Positions 53,129 to 62,310 of a stretch of 64,000 bases of DNA are shown one piece after another. Position 1 is the first letter of the stretch. The number at the start of each line of letters is the position of its first letter. The notes under the pieces are model-generated. The model was not told the DNA's origin. It saw only the letters and a program-made list of their open reading frames with translations, and searched no databases. Origin of the DNA: Treponema zioleckii (lineage in GTDB: Bacteria > Spirochaetota > Spirochaetia > Treponematales > Treponemataceae); the NCBI RefSeq assembly GCF_014737315.1, contig NZ_JPUF01000001.1, forward strand, positions 62,001 to 126,000, read 5' to 3'. Made by a program: the position numbers and the translations under genes.

Positions 53129-53174
53129 AAGATTCTCCTTTAAAAATTTTCTATATAATAGTCCATTTATTTGC
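53058..53174. repeat. 117-bp direct repeat, right copy
   Basis: It joins the last codons of the debranching gene to the duplicated promoter-proximal part of glgP. It is identical to 52140-52256. Confidence 0.95.
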
Positions 53175-55278
53175 CTATAAGCACCACGATTGAGTTTGCA
53201 ACCGCAACGTAGTGCTCCTGTGAGTTTAGAACTTCCTCCTGACCGTCAAAAAGTGCGCTGTCCATGTGTTCAAGGCTCGTGTCTATCAAACGGTACCATT
53301 TGCGCTCGTATGAGGCTTGCGGAATCGTTATGGTAAGGTCGTGAACGTCCATATTGAAGGCGATGTAAAAATCATTGTCTTCCGGGGAAATGCCTTTTGA
53401 CTTGCCGCCGAGACGTAACGCAAGAAAACGATTCATATTCTTCCAATCCGGAATCGTTCCGTCAAAATCGAACCAGGAAATGTCCGGCGGATTATTGTAT
53501 TGGGACGTTGCCGCTCCGCCAAAAAATCTGTTTCGCTGGAAGACTGGATGCCTTGTTCGCATTGCGATTAATTTTTTTACGAAGTCCAGCGTAGTCGCGT
53601 TATTTTTTACGTCGTCCCAGTTGAACCAAGAAATCTCGTTGTCCTGGCAATAGGCGTTGTTGTTTCCGCCCTGAGTCCTTCGAACTTCGTCGCCGGCCAC
53701 GAACATGGGAGTTCCCTGCGAAATAAAAAGCGTCGTAAAGAAATTTTTTATTTGGCGAGAACGTGTTCTGTCGATTTTTGGGTTCAGGACTGGTCCTTCA
53801 AAACCGTAGTTGTAGCTCAGATTGTTGTCGCTTCCGTCCCGGTTGCATTCGCCGTTCTGCTCGTTGTGCTTGTAATTGTACGTTACGAGGTCGTTCAGCG
53901 TAAAACCGTCGTGTGCAGTTATAAAGTTGATTGAATTTGAAGGATTTCGTCCGCTGATTGCAAAAAGGTCGCTGGAACCTGCGATTCGCGTTGCCGCTTC
54001 CGTCGTGGATTTTTCGTCGCCGCGCAGGAATTTTCGGATTCCGTCGCGGTAGTGGTCGTTCCATTCGCACCAGCGGTTGTTCATTCCGCCGGGAAATCCG
54101 CCAACTTGATATGCTCCGTCGCAATCCCACGGTTCGGCAATTATTTTTGTATTTCTTAGAACTGAATCCTCTGAGATTCGCGAGGTGAGAGGACAGTCCG
54201 CCATTAAAAAGCCTTTTTCGTCGCGGGTAAGAACTGAGGCAAGGTCAAAGCGGAATCCGTCAACGTGCATTTCGAGAACCCAGTAGCGGAGACAGCTGAT
54301 GATAAAATCTGCCACCACAGGATGATTGCAGTTGACTGCGTTTCCGCAACCAGAGTAGTTCATGTAGTATTCTTTTTGGTCGTGAACGAGATGATAGAAA
54401 ATCGAGTTGTCGAGTCCCCTGAAACACATGGTAATTCCGTGTTCGTTGCCTTCGGCGGTGTGGTTAAAAACCACGTCGAGGATAACTTCGATTCCTGCGT
54501 TGTGGAAGGCTTTTACCATGTCTTTAAATTCGCGCACCGCTCCGCCAGGGGTTTTGTCGTAGGCGAACGAGGCTTTTGGGGCGAAGAATCCGATTGTGGA
54601 ATATCCCCAGTAATTTTTTAGCCGCGAGCCTGTCATCGGGTTTACATTTGAATTTTCGTATTCGTCGAATTCAAAAATCGGCAGAAGTTCTACCGCAGTG
54701 ATTCCCAACGATTGCAGGTATGGAATTTTTTCGGTCGCACCGAGATAAGTTCCCGGATGCTCAACTCCAGAGGTTGGGGAAGCCGTAAAGCCTTTGAGGT
54801 GCATTTCGTAAATTATTGATTTTTGAAGTGAAATCTCAAGCGGTTTGTCGTCGCCCCAGTCGTATTCTTCATCATCAACAACTACGCATTTTGGGTATTT
54901 CGCAAGATTCTGCGTCTTTTCTGCCGTTAGATATTTAAAAACAGAGCCTTTTGAAAAAGCCTTTGCTTTTGGGTCAAAGAGATACTGTTTTTTGTCGAAG
55001 CGATGGCCTTTTTTGGGGTCAAAAGGACCGTCTGCCCGGTATAAATAAAGTGCGCCGGGTTTTAGCCCTTCCACGTAAACGTGCCATAAATCCCCGGTTC
55101 GATTGATGTTTGGGTCGAGTTCAATGGTTTTGTATGGTTGGCCTGATTCCTCTGTTTCAAAAAGTTCCAGATAAACTTTTGTGGCGTGGCGACTGAACAC
55201 AGAAAAATAAACACCGCGCGCAGTGATTTGAGTTCCATTATCTAACGGTTTTCCAGGTAAAATTCGAATCGAATCCAT
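53167..55278 (-). CDS. glgX: Glycogen debranching enzyme (GlgX/isoamylase type, GH13)
   Basis: A 703-residue GH13 enzyme that cuts alpha-1,6 branches. Residues 1-110 are the CBM48-like N-terminal domain; the catalytic barrel has VVFNHTAEG, the nucleophile in DGFRFDLASVL, the acid in IIAEPWDCDG and the third Asp in NFITAHDGFTLNDLVTY. The length matches GlgX/isoamylase. It has no signal peptide, so it acts on internal glycogen with glgP just downstream. No ribosome site is seen; TAAAAT ends seven bases before the ATG. Its last codons are part of the 117-bp repeat. Confidence 0.94.
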   Translation of the reverse strand: MDSIRILPGKPLDNGTQITARGVYFSVFSRHATKVYLELFETEESGQPYKTIELDPNINRTGDLWHVYVEGLKPGALYLYRADGPFDPKKGHRFDKKQYLFDPKAKAFSKGSVFKYLTAEKTQNLAKYPKCVVVDDEEYDWGDDKPLEISLQKSIIYEMHLKGFTASPTSGVEHPGTYLGATEKIPYLQSLGITAVELLPIFEFDEYENSNVNPMTGSRLKNYWGYSTIGFFAPKASFAYDKTPGGAVREFKDMVKAFHNAGIEVILDVVFNHTAEGNEHGITMCFRGLDNSIFYHLVHDQKEYYMNYSGCGNAVNCNHPVVADFIISCLRYWVLEMHVDGFRFDLASVLTRDEKGFLMADCPLTSRISEDSVLRNTKIIAEPWDCDGAYQVGGFPGGMNNRWCEWNDHYRDGIRKFLRGDEKSTTEAATRIAGSSDLFAISGRNPSNSINFITAHDGFTLNDLVTYNYKHNEQNGECNRDGSDNNLSYNYGFEGPVLNPKIDRTRSRQIKNFFTTLFISQGTPMFVAGDEVRRTQGGNNNAYCQDNEISWFNWDDVKNNATTLDFVKKLIAMRTRHPVFQRNRFFGGAATSQYNNPPDISWFDFDGTIPDWKNMNRFLALRLGGKSKGISPEDNDFYIAFNMDVHDLTITIPQASYERKWYRLIDTSLEHMDSALFDGQEEVLNSQEHYVAVANSIVVLIGK

Positions 55279-55285
55279 AAAGAAT

Positions 55286-55291
55286 ATTTTA
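55286..55291 (-). promoter_or_regulatory. -10 element of the debranching enzyme gene
   Basis: TAAAAT on the minus strand ends 7 bases before the ATG. Confidence 0.45.
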
Positions 55292-55301
55292 ACATGGGAA
55301 A

Positions 55302-55485
55302 TAGGGAAACGCTACAAGTTTTCTTTGAGAATAAAAGTTGACTTGTGCGTTTCCCGCGAGTTTTGCTAGAGCAAAACTCGCGCTCTGGTGGGCGGGCTTG
55401 CAGGTGTTCGCAAAACGCGGCGGCAAGGAAAGCCGCGTTTTGTGAGGTGAGGTTTTATTGCTCGCGCGATGCTCGCAATTATGGG
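55302..55485 (+). repeat. Multi-hairpin intergenic repeat, copy D
   Basis: GGGAAACGC plus ACAAGT (55303-55319) pairs with ACTTGTGCGTTTCCC (55341-55355); CGCGAGTTTTGC pairs with GCAAAACTCGCG; CAAAACGCGGC pairs with GCCGCGTTTTG. This is the best-preserved copy and defines the family. Confidence 0.78.
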
Positions 55486-55633
55486 AAGCGATGCAAGTTG
55501 ACTCGCGCTTTTGTGGGCGGGCTTTCAGGTGTTTTTAATTGCCGTCATGCCGAATTTAGTTCGGTATCTACATTAGCAGGCTATACGAGCCCCCGAAATA
55601 AGTTCGGGGTGACATTTGATGCAAGCAACAAAA

Positions 55634-55780
55634 ACTAGCTTGCTGGTAAGGCGTATTATAGTGAAGCGCTAGTTTTTCTTTTGAAAAACTAGCGAGGTTC
55701 GACAACCAAAAAAAACAGTCTTGTTGGTAAGCCCTGTTATAGTGAAGCACAAGTTTTCTTTAGAAAACTTGTGAGGAGCG
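55634..55780 (+). repeat. Tandem pair of a second hairpin repeat
   Basis: Two units about 83 bases apart share TTGGTAAG-like and TTATAGTGAAGC segments followed by a perfect hairpin: CGCTAGTTTTTC with GAAAAACTAGCG in the first, CACAAGTTTTC with GAAAACTTGTG in the second. The stems differ but pairing is kept. Between copy D and this pair lies a diverged REP-like palindrome (55543-55612). Together they fill the 540-base gap between the debranching and cyclase genes. Confidence 0.65.
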
Positions 55781-55821
55781 GCAAAACTAAACTTTTAGAC
55801 TTAAGCAAAACTCCTCCGCTC

Positions 55822-57951
55822 CTATTTCTCCGTCGCTTTCCAAACTCCGTCCCAGGCTTCTGGCGGATTTTGTATTAGCGATTCGCACTTTGCAATATAT
55901 TTTGCAGCGGCAGGGTCTTTGTCTTTTGTACTGGCAAAAATCTTTGCGGCTTCATCGAACTTTCCGCTTACGAATTGCTCGTAACCTTTTGCAAACACTT
56001 CAAAATCATCTTTTCGACCGTTGAATTCTTCGGATTGCATTGGCTCAAAAATTTCTACGCCTTCTTTTTTACCAACAACGGCGATTTTTGAAATCTTTCT
56101 GAACGCAAGCTGGCATCCGTTGTTTACAGCGCTTTCCATCGTTGCTTTTGAGCACATCGTGTACGTTCCGAACATTTTATTAGTGCCTTCAAGGCGGGAA
56201 GCCAAGTTTACGGTGTCGCCGAGCATCGTGTAGTCAAAACGGCTTCTTGAACCAAAGTTTCCTACAACCGCACGGCCTGTGTTCAAACCGATTCGCTGGA
56301 ACATTGGCTTTGCGCGGTCTTTGCCGACTTCGCGTGCCTGAATTCCCAAAAGTTCTTCCTGCATGTCGGCGAGTTTTTTCTGGCAGGCGAGAGCTGCTTC
56401 AAGTGCGCGCTTTGCGTGGTCTTTCTGCCCCAAAGGTGCGTTCCAGAACGCAATAATCGCATCACCTTCGTATTTGTCGATTGTTCCGCCGGAAGCAAGA
56501 ATAATGTCGGTCATTGCACTCAAATATGTGTTGAGCAAGTCTCGGAGCGTAGTTGGGCTTAACTGTTCAGAAATAGAAGTGAATCCCTGAACGTCTGAAA
56601 AATATGCCGTAATTTCGCGCTCTTCACCGCCAAGCTGGAGCGCGTCCGGATTTTCAATAAGAATGTCGATAACTGCAGGACTCAAATACTGTTTGAATGC
56701 AGCTTTTACGTATCTTCCTTTTTTTCCGTCAGTTACATAATTCTTTATGATTGAAACCGAGAATGCAAGGAAGATTGCCGCTACTGGCACAGAAACCGGG
56801 AGAATCGCACCCTTGATGAACACTGCAAATGCGAGCGCAATGTAGAGGGCACTAATAAATACGAAAATTGCGATTCGACCGACGAAAGTGCTCACTTTTG
56901 TGTGACCTGCAGTTTCTCCCAAGCAGATTCCGATGATGGTCATAAGAACGATGATTGCGATTGTTGACCAAGTTGGAATGTCGTAAATGAAGTTCCGCTG
57001 AAGAATCGTGTCCATTTGCGAAAGATGAACTCCGACTCCCGCGTAGCTTGACGAAATTGGCGTTGCGACAATATCAAAAAGTCCTGCCGCATAAACGCCA
57101 ACAAAAATGTGTCCTGCGTCAAACTGCTCCGGCTCCAGCAAGTCTTCGCCAGCATTGTATTCTGTTCCGTCGGCTTCAGCCTTTTCGATTGCAAATTCGC
57201 TTCTCAAAATCGTTTCTGCGTTGTACGGATGATAGTCATCAATACTCGTCATAAACCTAACGTACATTCCGCCATCTTTTGATTTTGGAATTGACTGAAT
57301 GTCGATTTTCTCCTCTGGATTTTCGACGTTAGGATTGTAAATCGGCGAATTTGGATCTGAATCGTAAATTTCATCAGAAATCAAAAGGCTCGCAATCGAA
57401 AGCGAAGGTTCTTTTAACGACGAAGTTGAATAGAATCTTTCTTGGCGGGCTGTCCCGTCCGAATCCAAAAGACTCTGAACGTTTCCGATTATTCTTGCTG
57501 AATTTTTTATTGAAGGAATCGGAAGAACCGCGTCGTCTGAATCATGCTTTTCGTAAAAAACAGTGTGAACCGCACGATTGTAATTTTTGCAGGATTCGGC
57601 AAATTTTTCGTCATCTTCGTTACCGTAAAGTGAAGGTTCCGTAAAGACCAAATCGAATGCGACTGAAGCTGCGTTTCCGCGGTTAAAAAAGTCTATGATT
57701 TTTCCGTAGGCTTCTCGCGGCCACGGCCAACTCCAGCCGAGTTCTTCTTTTGCCCAGTTAAGGCTTTCTTGGTCGATGATTACGAGTGAAATATCGTCCG
57801 AGGCTGTGAACAAAGGCGCGGTGGCTTTTATGCGACCGTCGTAGGCTTTGTTTTCGCTCCAAGTGAAAAATCCTGTGAATTGGAAGATACAAGCGAGTGC
57901 AAAAACGCAAATGCCTATAATTCCGCTTTGAACAACATGTTTTTTCTTCAT
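55822..57951 (-). CDS. CHASE2-domain adenylate/guanylate cyclase
   Basis: A 709-residue membrane protein that should make cAMP (or cGMP) in response to an external signal. After one helix, a CHASE2 sensor (residues about 35-320; LVIIDQESLNWAKEELGWSW) faces the periplasm. Three helices follow (IAIIVLMTIIGICLG onward), then a class III cyclase with both metal-binding Asp residues (AYFSDVQGFTSI and DKYEGDAIIAFWNAP), the Lys expected for adenine, and RFDYTMLGDTVNLASRLEG. GGAG five to six bases before the ATG at 57951 picks that start over two earlier ATGs. It is monocistronic. Confidence 0.9.
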   Translation of the reverse strand: MKKKHVVQSGIIGICVFALACIFQFTGFFTWSENKAYDGRIKATAPLFTASDDISLVIIDQESLNWAKEELGWSWPWPREAYGKIIDFFNRGNAASVAFDLVFTEPSLYGNEDDEKFAESCKNYNRAVHTVFYEKHDSDDAVLPIPSIKNSARIIGNVQSLLDSDGTARQERFYSTSSLKEPSLSIASLLISDEIYDSDPNSPIYNPNVENPEEKIDIQSIPKSKDGGMYVRFMTSIDDYHPYNAETILRSEFAIEKAEADGTEYNAGEDLLEPEQFDAGHIFVGVYAAGLFDIVATPISSSYAGVGVHLSQMDTILQRNFIYDIPTWSTIAIIVLMTIIGICLGETAGHTKVSTFVGRIAIFVFISALYIALAFAVFIKGAILPVSVPVAAIFLAFSVSIIKNYVTDGKKGRYVKAAFKQYLSPAVIDILIENPDALQLGGEEREITAYFSDVQGFTSISEQLSPTTLRDLLNTYLSAMTDIILASGGTIDKYEGDAIIAFWNAPLGQKDHAKRALEAALACQKKLADMQEELLGIQAREVGKDRAKPMFQRIGLNTGRAVVGNFGSRSRFDYTMLGDTVNLASRLEGTNKMFGTYTMCSKATMESAVNNGCQLAFRKISKIAVVGKKEGVEIFEPMQSEEFNGRKDDFEVFAKGYEQFVSGKFDEAAKIFASTKDKDPAAAKYIAKCESLIQNPPEAWDGVWKATEK

Positions 57952-58030
57952 AAAAACTCCGTTCATTTTTAAAGATGAATTTAATTTTATCACGTCTAAC
58001 TTATGGAATCAATTTTGATTTCCGGGGCGC

Positions 58031-58474
58031 TTAGCGCGGTAGCGTGCCAACTATGTAAAGCTCGTAATAATCGTTCTTGGTTTTTGTGTCGTAATAATGA
58101 ACCCAAAAGGAGCCGACTTTTTGCAAGCCTGAAATCGTTGTGTCCGTAAGTGTGACCGAAGCGGATTCAGTTCCGTTTGAGACGGTTGTTGTCTGGCCGG
58201 CAAGTTTATCGGCTACGGCGGCGCGCAGAATCGCGTTTTCGGAATTCTTCATGTTTTGCAGGTTCGAAGTTTTTGAAGTTACCGTGATAATCTGGTATTT
58301 TTTCATGTCGATTTTTAGAATTGAAGCGACTTTTTTTGGTTTGTCAAATTTCTTTACCCATTTTGGTATTTTTACGCCGACTTCTTTGTCTTGCCACTCA
58401 ACCGTTTTTTGGCGGGCCACTGCAGCCGTTGTGATTGCAAGAATTAAAGTCAGGATTGCGATTAATTTTTTCAT
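58031..58474 (-). CDS. Small exported protein of unknown function
   Basis: A 147-residue protein with signal peptide (ending TAAVAR), a basic lysine-rich segment (KIPKWVKKFDKPKKVA), a helix, and a closing strand VGSFWVHYYDTK before YELYIVGTLPR. It may be periplasmic or outer-membrane associated. No family is recognised. GGAGG precedes the ATG. It runs in the same direction as the cyclase and lies 80 bases upstream of it, so co-transcription is possible. Confidence 0.7.
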   Translation of the reverse strand: MKKLIAILTLILAITTAAVARQKTVEWQDKEVGVKIPKWVKKFDKPKKVASILKIDMKKYQIITVTSKTSNLQNMKNSENAILRAAVADKLAGQTTTVSNGTESASVTLTDTTISGLQKVGSFWVHYYDTKTKNDYYELYIVGTLPR

Positions 58475-58632
58475 TCAAATTTCCTCCATATTCTTAATTA
58501 TATCTTATAAATATAAATTCACTAACCTTTTATATTAATTAAACAATCCTATGCTATACTGAAAAAATGAAAGTCTTGTGAGATTTTTAAAAATTGTTTT
58601 TATCTGCGAAAATTAGGAGAATCCATTTTTTT

Positions 58633-60306
58633 ATGGAAGAGTTTACCGAAAGTAAAATCAGCGAGTCCGTGTGGCGAAAAATGCTTATTTTGATTTTTGT
58701 GATTGCAAGTTGTATGCAGCCGTTGGTGCCTCTTTTGGGCGGAGTCCCTGAAAAAGAATTGATAGAGGCTTCAAAAATTCAGGCAACTGCCATAATCGGA
58801 TTTGCTTTGGGGCTTTTTCAGCTTCTTGTTTCTGTTCAAATTGTGCTTGCGGAGCAAAAAAAAGGATTTTATTATTCCGTTTTCCTTAACGCTCTGAATA
58901 TTATTGCGATTTGCATCTCGTTTTTTGTGCATGGCCAGATTCTTGCCCTGCCAGGAATTCCGCTTGCAGTCGTTTCTATAATTTTGGCATCCGTTTTAAA
59001 AAATCAGTTTACGTTCATTGCAAAAAAAAGCAACGAAATCGACAATCTTTCAAAAAAAGATGCCGTTACCGGTTTGCCTAATCGTGGCGAAATGCTCAAC
59101 AAAATCCAAAAACTTACTGAATCCAAGACGGCATTTACCGCCGCCATTTTTGACATTGACAATTTTAAGCTCGTAAATGATTCTTACGGCCATTCCGTTG
59201 GCGATATGTTCATTTTGGAAAACGTGCGAAAAATCAGGGATTTTATAGGCAAATCATCAAAAAATCTTCTCGGAAGGCTTGGCGGCGATGAATTCATGCT
59301 GATTATGCAGGAATGCGAGAATCCTCTTGAAGCTGAGTTGTATGTGCGGGACATTTGCGAGATTATAAAGAATCCGTTCTTTTTTAGGCGGCACGAAATC
59401 CGAATGACGGCGAGCGTTGGAATCATTCAGTATCCGAAGGACTCTGACTCGTCTTCGTTGCTTTTTCAACGGTTGGACATGGCTTTGCACCGTGCAAAAT
59501 CTTTGGGAAAAGACAGAATCGTATTTTTTGACGAAGAAATGCAGCTGGCTCTTGAGCGAAAGGCGAACATTGAGCAACGGCTCCGGGACTCTATTGCCAA
59601 GAACGAGGTTTACATTGAGTATCAGCCTCAGTACAAAGTTCCGGAGAAAAATCTGCGGGGCTTTGAAGTGCTTGCCCGCTGGCGTTCTCCGGCTTTGGGC
59701 GAGGTTTCGCCGCTGGATTTTATTCCGCTTGCCGAAGAAAGCGGATTTATTGTTTCGCTCGGAAACTGGATTTTAAAAGAGGCTTGTACTCAGTACATGC
59801 GGCTTTGTTCGGTTTACGACGTGCCTCCGATTCTTTCTGTGAACGTGTCCGTCATTCAGCTCCGCGACCCGGATTTTATTCAGAATGTGAACGAAATTCT
59901 AAAAAGCACCGGAATGCTCTGCCAGTATCTTGAATTTGAGATTACCGAAAGCGTGTGCATTCAGTCGCCTGAATTTACGAAGGGCATTCTTAACGAGCTT
60001 AAGAATATGGGAATCAGAATCGCGCTCGATGATTTTGGCACGGGATATTCGAGCCTGAATTATCTTCGAATGTTGCCGTTTGACGTTGTTAAGATTGACA
60101 AGTCGTTTATTGACACAATCAAGAATACCCCGGATGAGCGAAATATCGTAACTTCAATAATCGACATGGCCCATCAGCTGGATTTGGAAGTGATTGCCGA
60201 AGGAATTGAGAGAACTTCTCAGTTTGAATATCTCGTAAAAAACAAGTGCGATTATATTCAGGGCAATCTTCTTGGCCGTCCGTTGCCTGTTTACGCGCTT
60301 ATATAA
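58633..60306 (+). CDS. GGDEF-EAL protein (c-di-GMP cyclase/phosphodiesterase)
   Basis: A 557-residue protein with three to four membrane helices in the first 125 residues, then a GGDEF domain with an intact active site (RLGGDEFMLIM) and an EAL domain whose first motif is EVLARW, with NVSVIQL, EITESVCI, DDFGTGYSSLNYL, VKIDKSF and AEGIER. Both activities are possible, unlike the two paralogues at 20.8-25.5 kb, whose GGDEF is degraded. The start at 58633 follows AGGAGA by about 12 bases; an upstream TTG at 58594 is possible. Its stop overlaps the next ATG (TAATG). Confidence 0.9.
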   Translation: MEEFTESKISESVWRKMLILIFVIASCMQPLVPLLGGVPEKELIEASKIQATAIIGFALGLFQLLVSVQIVLAEQKKGFYYSVFLNALNIIAICISFFVHGQILALPGIPLAVVSIILASVLKNQFTFIAKKSNEIDNLSKKDAVTGLPNRGEMLNKIQKLTESKTAFTAAIFDIDNFKLVNDSYGHSVGDMFILENVRKIRDFIGKSSKNLLGRLGGDEFMLIMQECENPLEAELYVRDICEIIKNPFFFRRHEIRMTASVGIIQYPKDSDSSSLLFQRLDMALHRAKSLGKDRIVFFDEEMQLALERKANIEQRLRDSIAKNEVYIEYQPQYKVPEKNLRGFEVLARWRSPALGEVSPLDFIPLAEESGFIVSLGNWILKEACTQYMRLCSVYDVPPILSVNVSVIQLRDPDFIQNVNEILKSTGMLCQYLEFEITESVCIQSPEFTKGILNELKNMGIRIALDDFGTGYSSLNYLRMLPFDVVKIDKSFIDTIKNTPDERNIVTSIIDMAHQLDLEVIAEGIERTSQFEYLVKNKCDYIQGNLLGRPLPVYALI

Positions 60307-61190
60307 TGGAAGATTTTAAGGTGATTTTTGTGGGCAAAAATCCTGACGCTTCGGTTTTGGATTTTGTGCTCGCTTACGAAAAGTATTGTGTTTCGCTTGC
60401 CGAACGGATTTTGCACCACGATGCAGACATTTTTTGCATTCTTGACGGCAAGAACCGCCTTACGGGGGTTTTTTCGTATTCGTCGGGAGGGCAAATCCTG
60501 CATTGTTTGCCGACCATTTTTTTGGCGGGGCAGGGCGACGATGAAGGTGGTGCGCAGAAACTTTTTTCATCTCTAAAAAATCATTTTGAAAAATTCAATC
60601 TCAAAAAACTTTTTAGCGTGATTGGCGAAGCAAAGTCCACGGATTTTGTTTTAAAAGCGATTTTTTCGGCTGTAAAAAAACTTCCCCTGAGTATTACGAA
60701 TTTTTTGTTGATGGAATATTTGGAAGATTTTCAAAAAAAAGAAATTCAAAAAAATGATGATGAAAATTTGCAGATTTTCCGCTGCTCACCTCAGATGCTG
60801 CAAACTTTGCTACCCATGCAAGAAGCTTACGAGCGGGAAGAAGTGCTTGCCGCCGGTCAGGAATATAATGAATTTTTGAGTTCTTTTATGCTAAAACGTG
60901 CGCTTCGTTTGCAAAATGTTTACGTGCTTGCGTCCGGGAAAGTTATCGTTTCCAAGGCGACTTTTAATGCGGTTTCGAACAGCTTTGCCCAGCTCGGCGG
61001 AATGTACACGGCTCCCCGGTTCCGGCGGAACGGTTACGCTTCAAGGCTCGTTAATTTTCTTGTGGCGCAAAAAAAACTTGAAGGCAAAAAAGTTGTGCTT
61101 TTCGTAAAGAATTCAAATTCGATTGCGAGAAGTCTTTACGAAAATTGTGGTTTTACCCCTTTTTCTGGATTCAAAATCTGCTATTATTGA
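60306..61190 (+). CDS. GNAT-fold acetyltransferase
   Basis: A 294-residue protein. The C-terminal half is a GNAT domain with the acetyl-CoA loop RFRRNGYASRLVNFL and the closing NSIARSLYENCGF; the N-terminal half (about 150 residues) is a second, poorly conserved GNAT-like or unknown domain. Such proteins transfer acetyl groups to proteins or small molecules; the substrate is unknown. The ATG overlaps the stop of the GGDEF-EAL gene by one base, so translation is coupled and the two products may be needed together. Confidence 0.8.
   Translation: MEDFKVIFVGKNPDASVLDFVLAYEKYCVSLAERILHHDADIFCILDGKNRLTGVFSYSSGGQILHCLPTIFLAGQGDDEGGAQKLFSSLKNHFEKFNLKKLFSVIGEAKSTDFVLKAIFSAVKKLPLSITNFLLMEYLEDFQKKEIQKNDDENLQIFRCSPQMLQTLLPMQEAYEREEVLAAGQEYNEFLSSFMLKRALRLQNVYVLASGKVIVSKATFNAVSNSFAQLGGMYTAPRFRRNGYASRLVNFLVAQKKLEGKKVVLFVKNSNSIARSLYENCGFTPFSGFKICYY
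61182..61187 (+). promoter_or_regulatory. Possible -10 element of the DUF1848 gene
   Basis: TGC-TATTAT (extended -10) ends seven bases before the ATG at 61195; it lies over the stop of the acetyltransferase gene. Confidence 0.35.
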
Positions 61191-61194
61191 TTTT

Positions 61195-62124
61195 ATGTTG
61201 TTGTTTGCATCCGGCAGGACCGACATTCCGGCTTTTTACTCAAAATGGTTCGTTAACCGCGTGCGTGCGGGCTTTGTGGACGTGCGAAATCCGTATTACG
61301 GCGAGCAGGTTACGCGCTACAAGCTTGACCCGTCGGTTGTGGATTGTCTTGTGTTCTGCACGAAAAATCCGGCTCCGATTCTTCCGTACATTGACGAGCT
61401 TAAAAAGTTCGGGCTGTATTTTTTTGTGACGGTTACGCCTTACTCAAAGGAGATTGAGCCGAACGTTCCCGAAAAATCCAGCGTGATAGATTCTGTGCTT
61501 GAGCTTTCAGAAAAGGTCGGAAAGAATTCTGTTTGTTGGCGTTACGACCCGATTTTTGTGGACGGCGAGAATTATACGGTTTCGAATCACATAAAATATT
61601 TTAGGCAGATGGCGGCCCGGCTCAATTCTGCGACAGACCGTTGCATAATCAGTTTTGTGGATTTGTATTCAAAAACAAAAAAGAATTTTCCTGACTTAAA
61701 AGAAGTTTCCGAGAATGACCAGATTTTTATTGCCCAATCTTTTTCCCGGATTGCCGGCGAATACGGAATGACAATCGAATCTTGCGCCGAAAAGCTTGAC
61801 CTTTCGCCTTTTGGGGTGGAGAAGGGCTGCTGCGTCGGAAAAGAGCAGATTGAGAAAGCGACGGGAATAAGGCTTTTAAAAACTGGAAAGCAGAATCTTC
61901 GCCAGCACTGCCTGTGCCTTCCAACGCGGGATATTGGCTACTACAACAGCTGTCCGCATTTGTGCAAATATTGCTATGCGAATTACGACGCCAAAATCGT
62001 AGAAAAAAATTATTCACTTCACGACGATGAATCTCCGTTTTTGATTGGAAATTCCCGCCCCGACGACGTAATAAATTTTGCTTCGCAGGAATCGTGGGAA
62101 GATAAACAGCTGCTTTTGTTTTAG
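61195..62124 (+). CDS. DUF1848 family protein (putative cysteine-cluster enzyme)
   Basis: A 309-residue protein of the DUF1848 family. It opens with ASGRTDIPAFYSKWFVNR and has VFCTKNPAPI and WRYDPIFV, all typical. Near the end a cysteine cluster, CLCLPTRDIGYYNSCPHLC followed by KYCYAN, resembles the iron-sulphur binding loop of radical-SAM or DNA-photolyase-repair relatives such as SplB. The function is not established. ATG at 61195 fits the family start. It is the third gene of the GGDEF-EAL/GNAT unit. Confidence 0.82.
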   Translation: MLLFASGRTDIPAFYSKWFVNRVRAGFVDVRNPYYGEQVTRYKLDPSVVDCLVFCTKNPAPILPYIDELKKFGLYFFVTVTPYSKEIEPNVPEKSSVIDSVLELSEKVGKNSVCWRYDPIFVDGENYTVSNHIKYFRQMAARLNSATDRCIISFVDLYSKTKKNFPDLKEVSENDQIFIAQSFSRIAGEYGMTIESCAEKLDLSPFGVEKGCCVGKEQIEKATGIRLLKTGKQNLRQHCLCLPTRDIGYYNSCPHLCKYCYANYDAKIVEKNYSLHDDESPFLIGNSRPDDVINFASQESWEDKQLLLF

Positions 62125-62310
62125 TGCCCGGACAGATTCGAATGAACGCGGATTCAAATTTTTCGATTGAAGTAGCAACTGAAAAACATCTGAAAACAGA
62201 CTGAATATTTTAAAAAACTCCCTTTAAAATATCTTTACTTAAAAAGAAAAATTAAACTATACTCTTAAAAATTTCTTAAACTGTTTTTGCTAAGAGGAGT
62301 ATTTTTTTTA

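Noticed and set aside
58567-58581. Four-codon leader peptide before the GGDEF-EAL gene
   Set aside because: An extended -10 ends six bases before an ATG that stops after four codons; suggestive, but too short to support as a gene.
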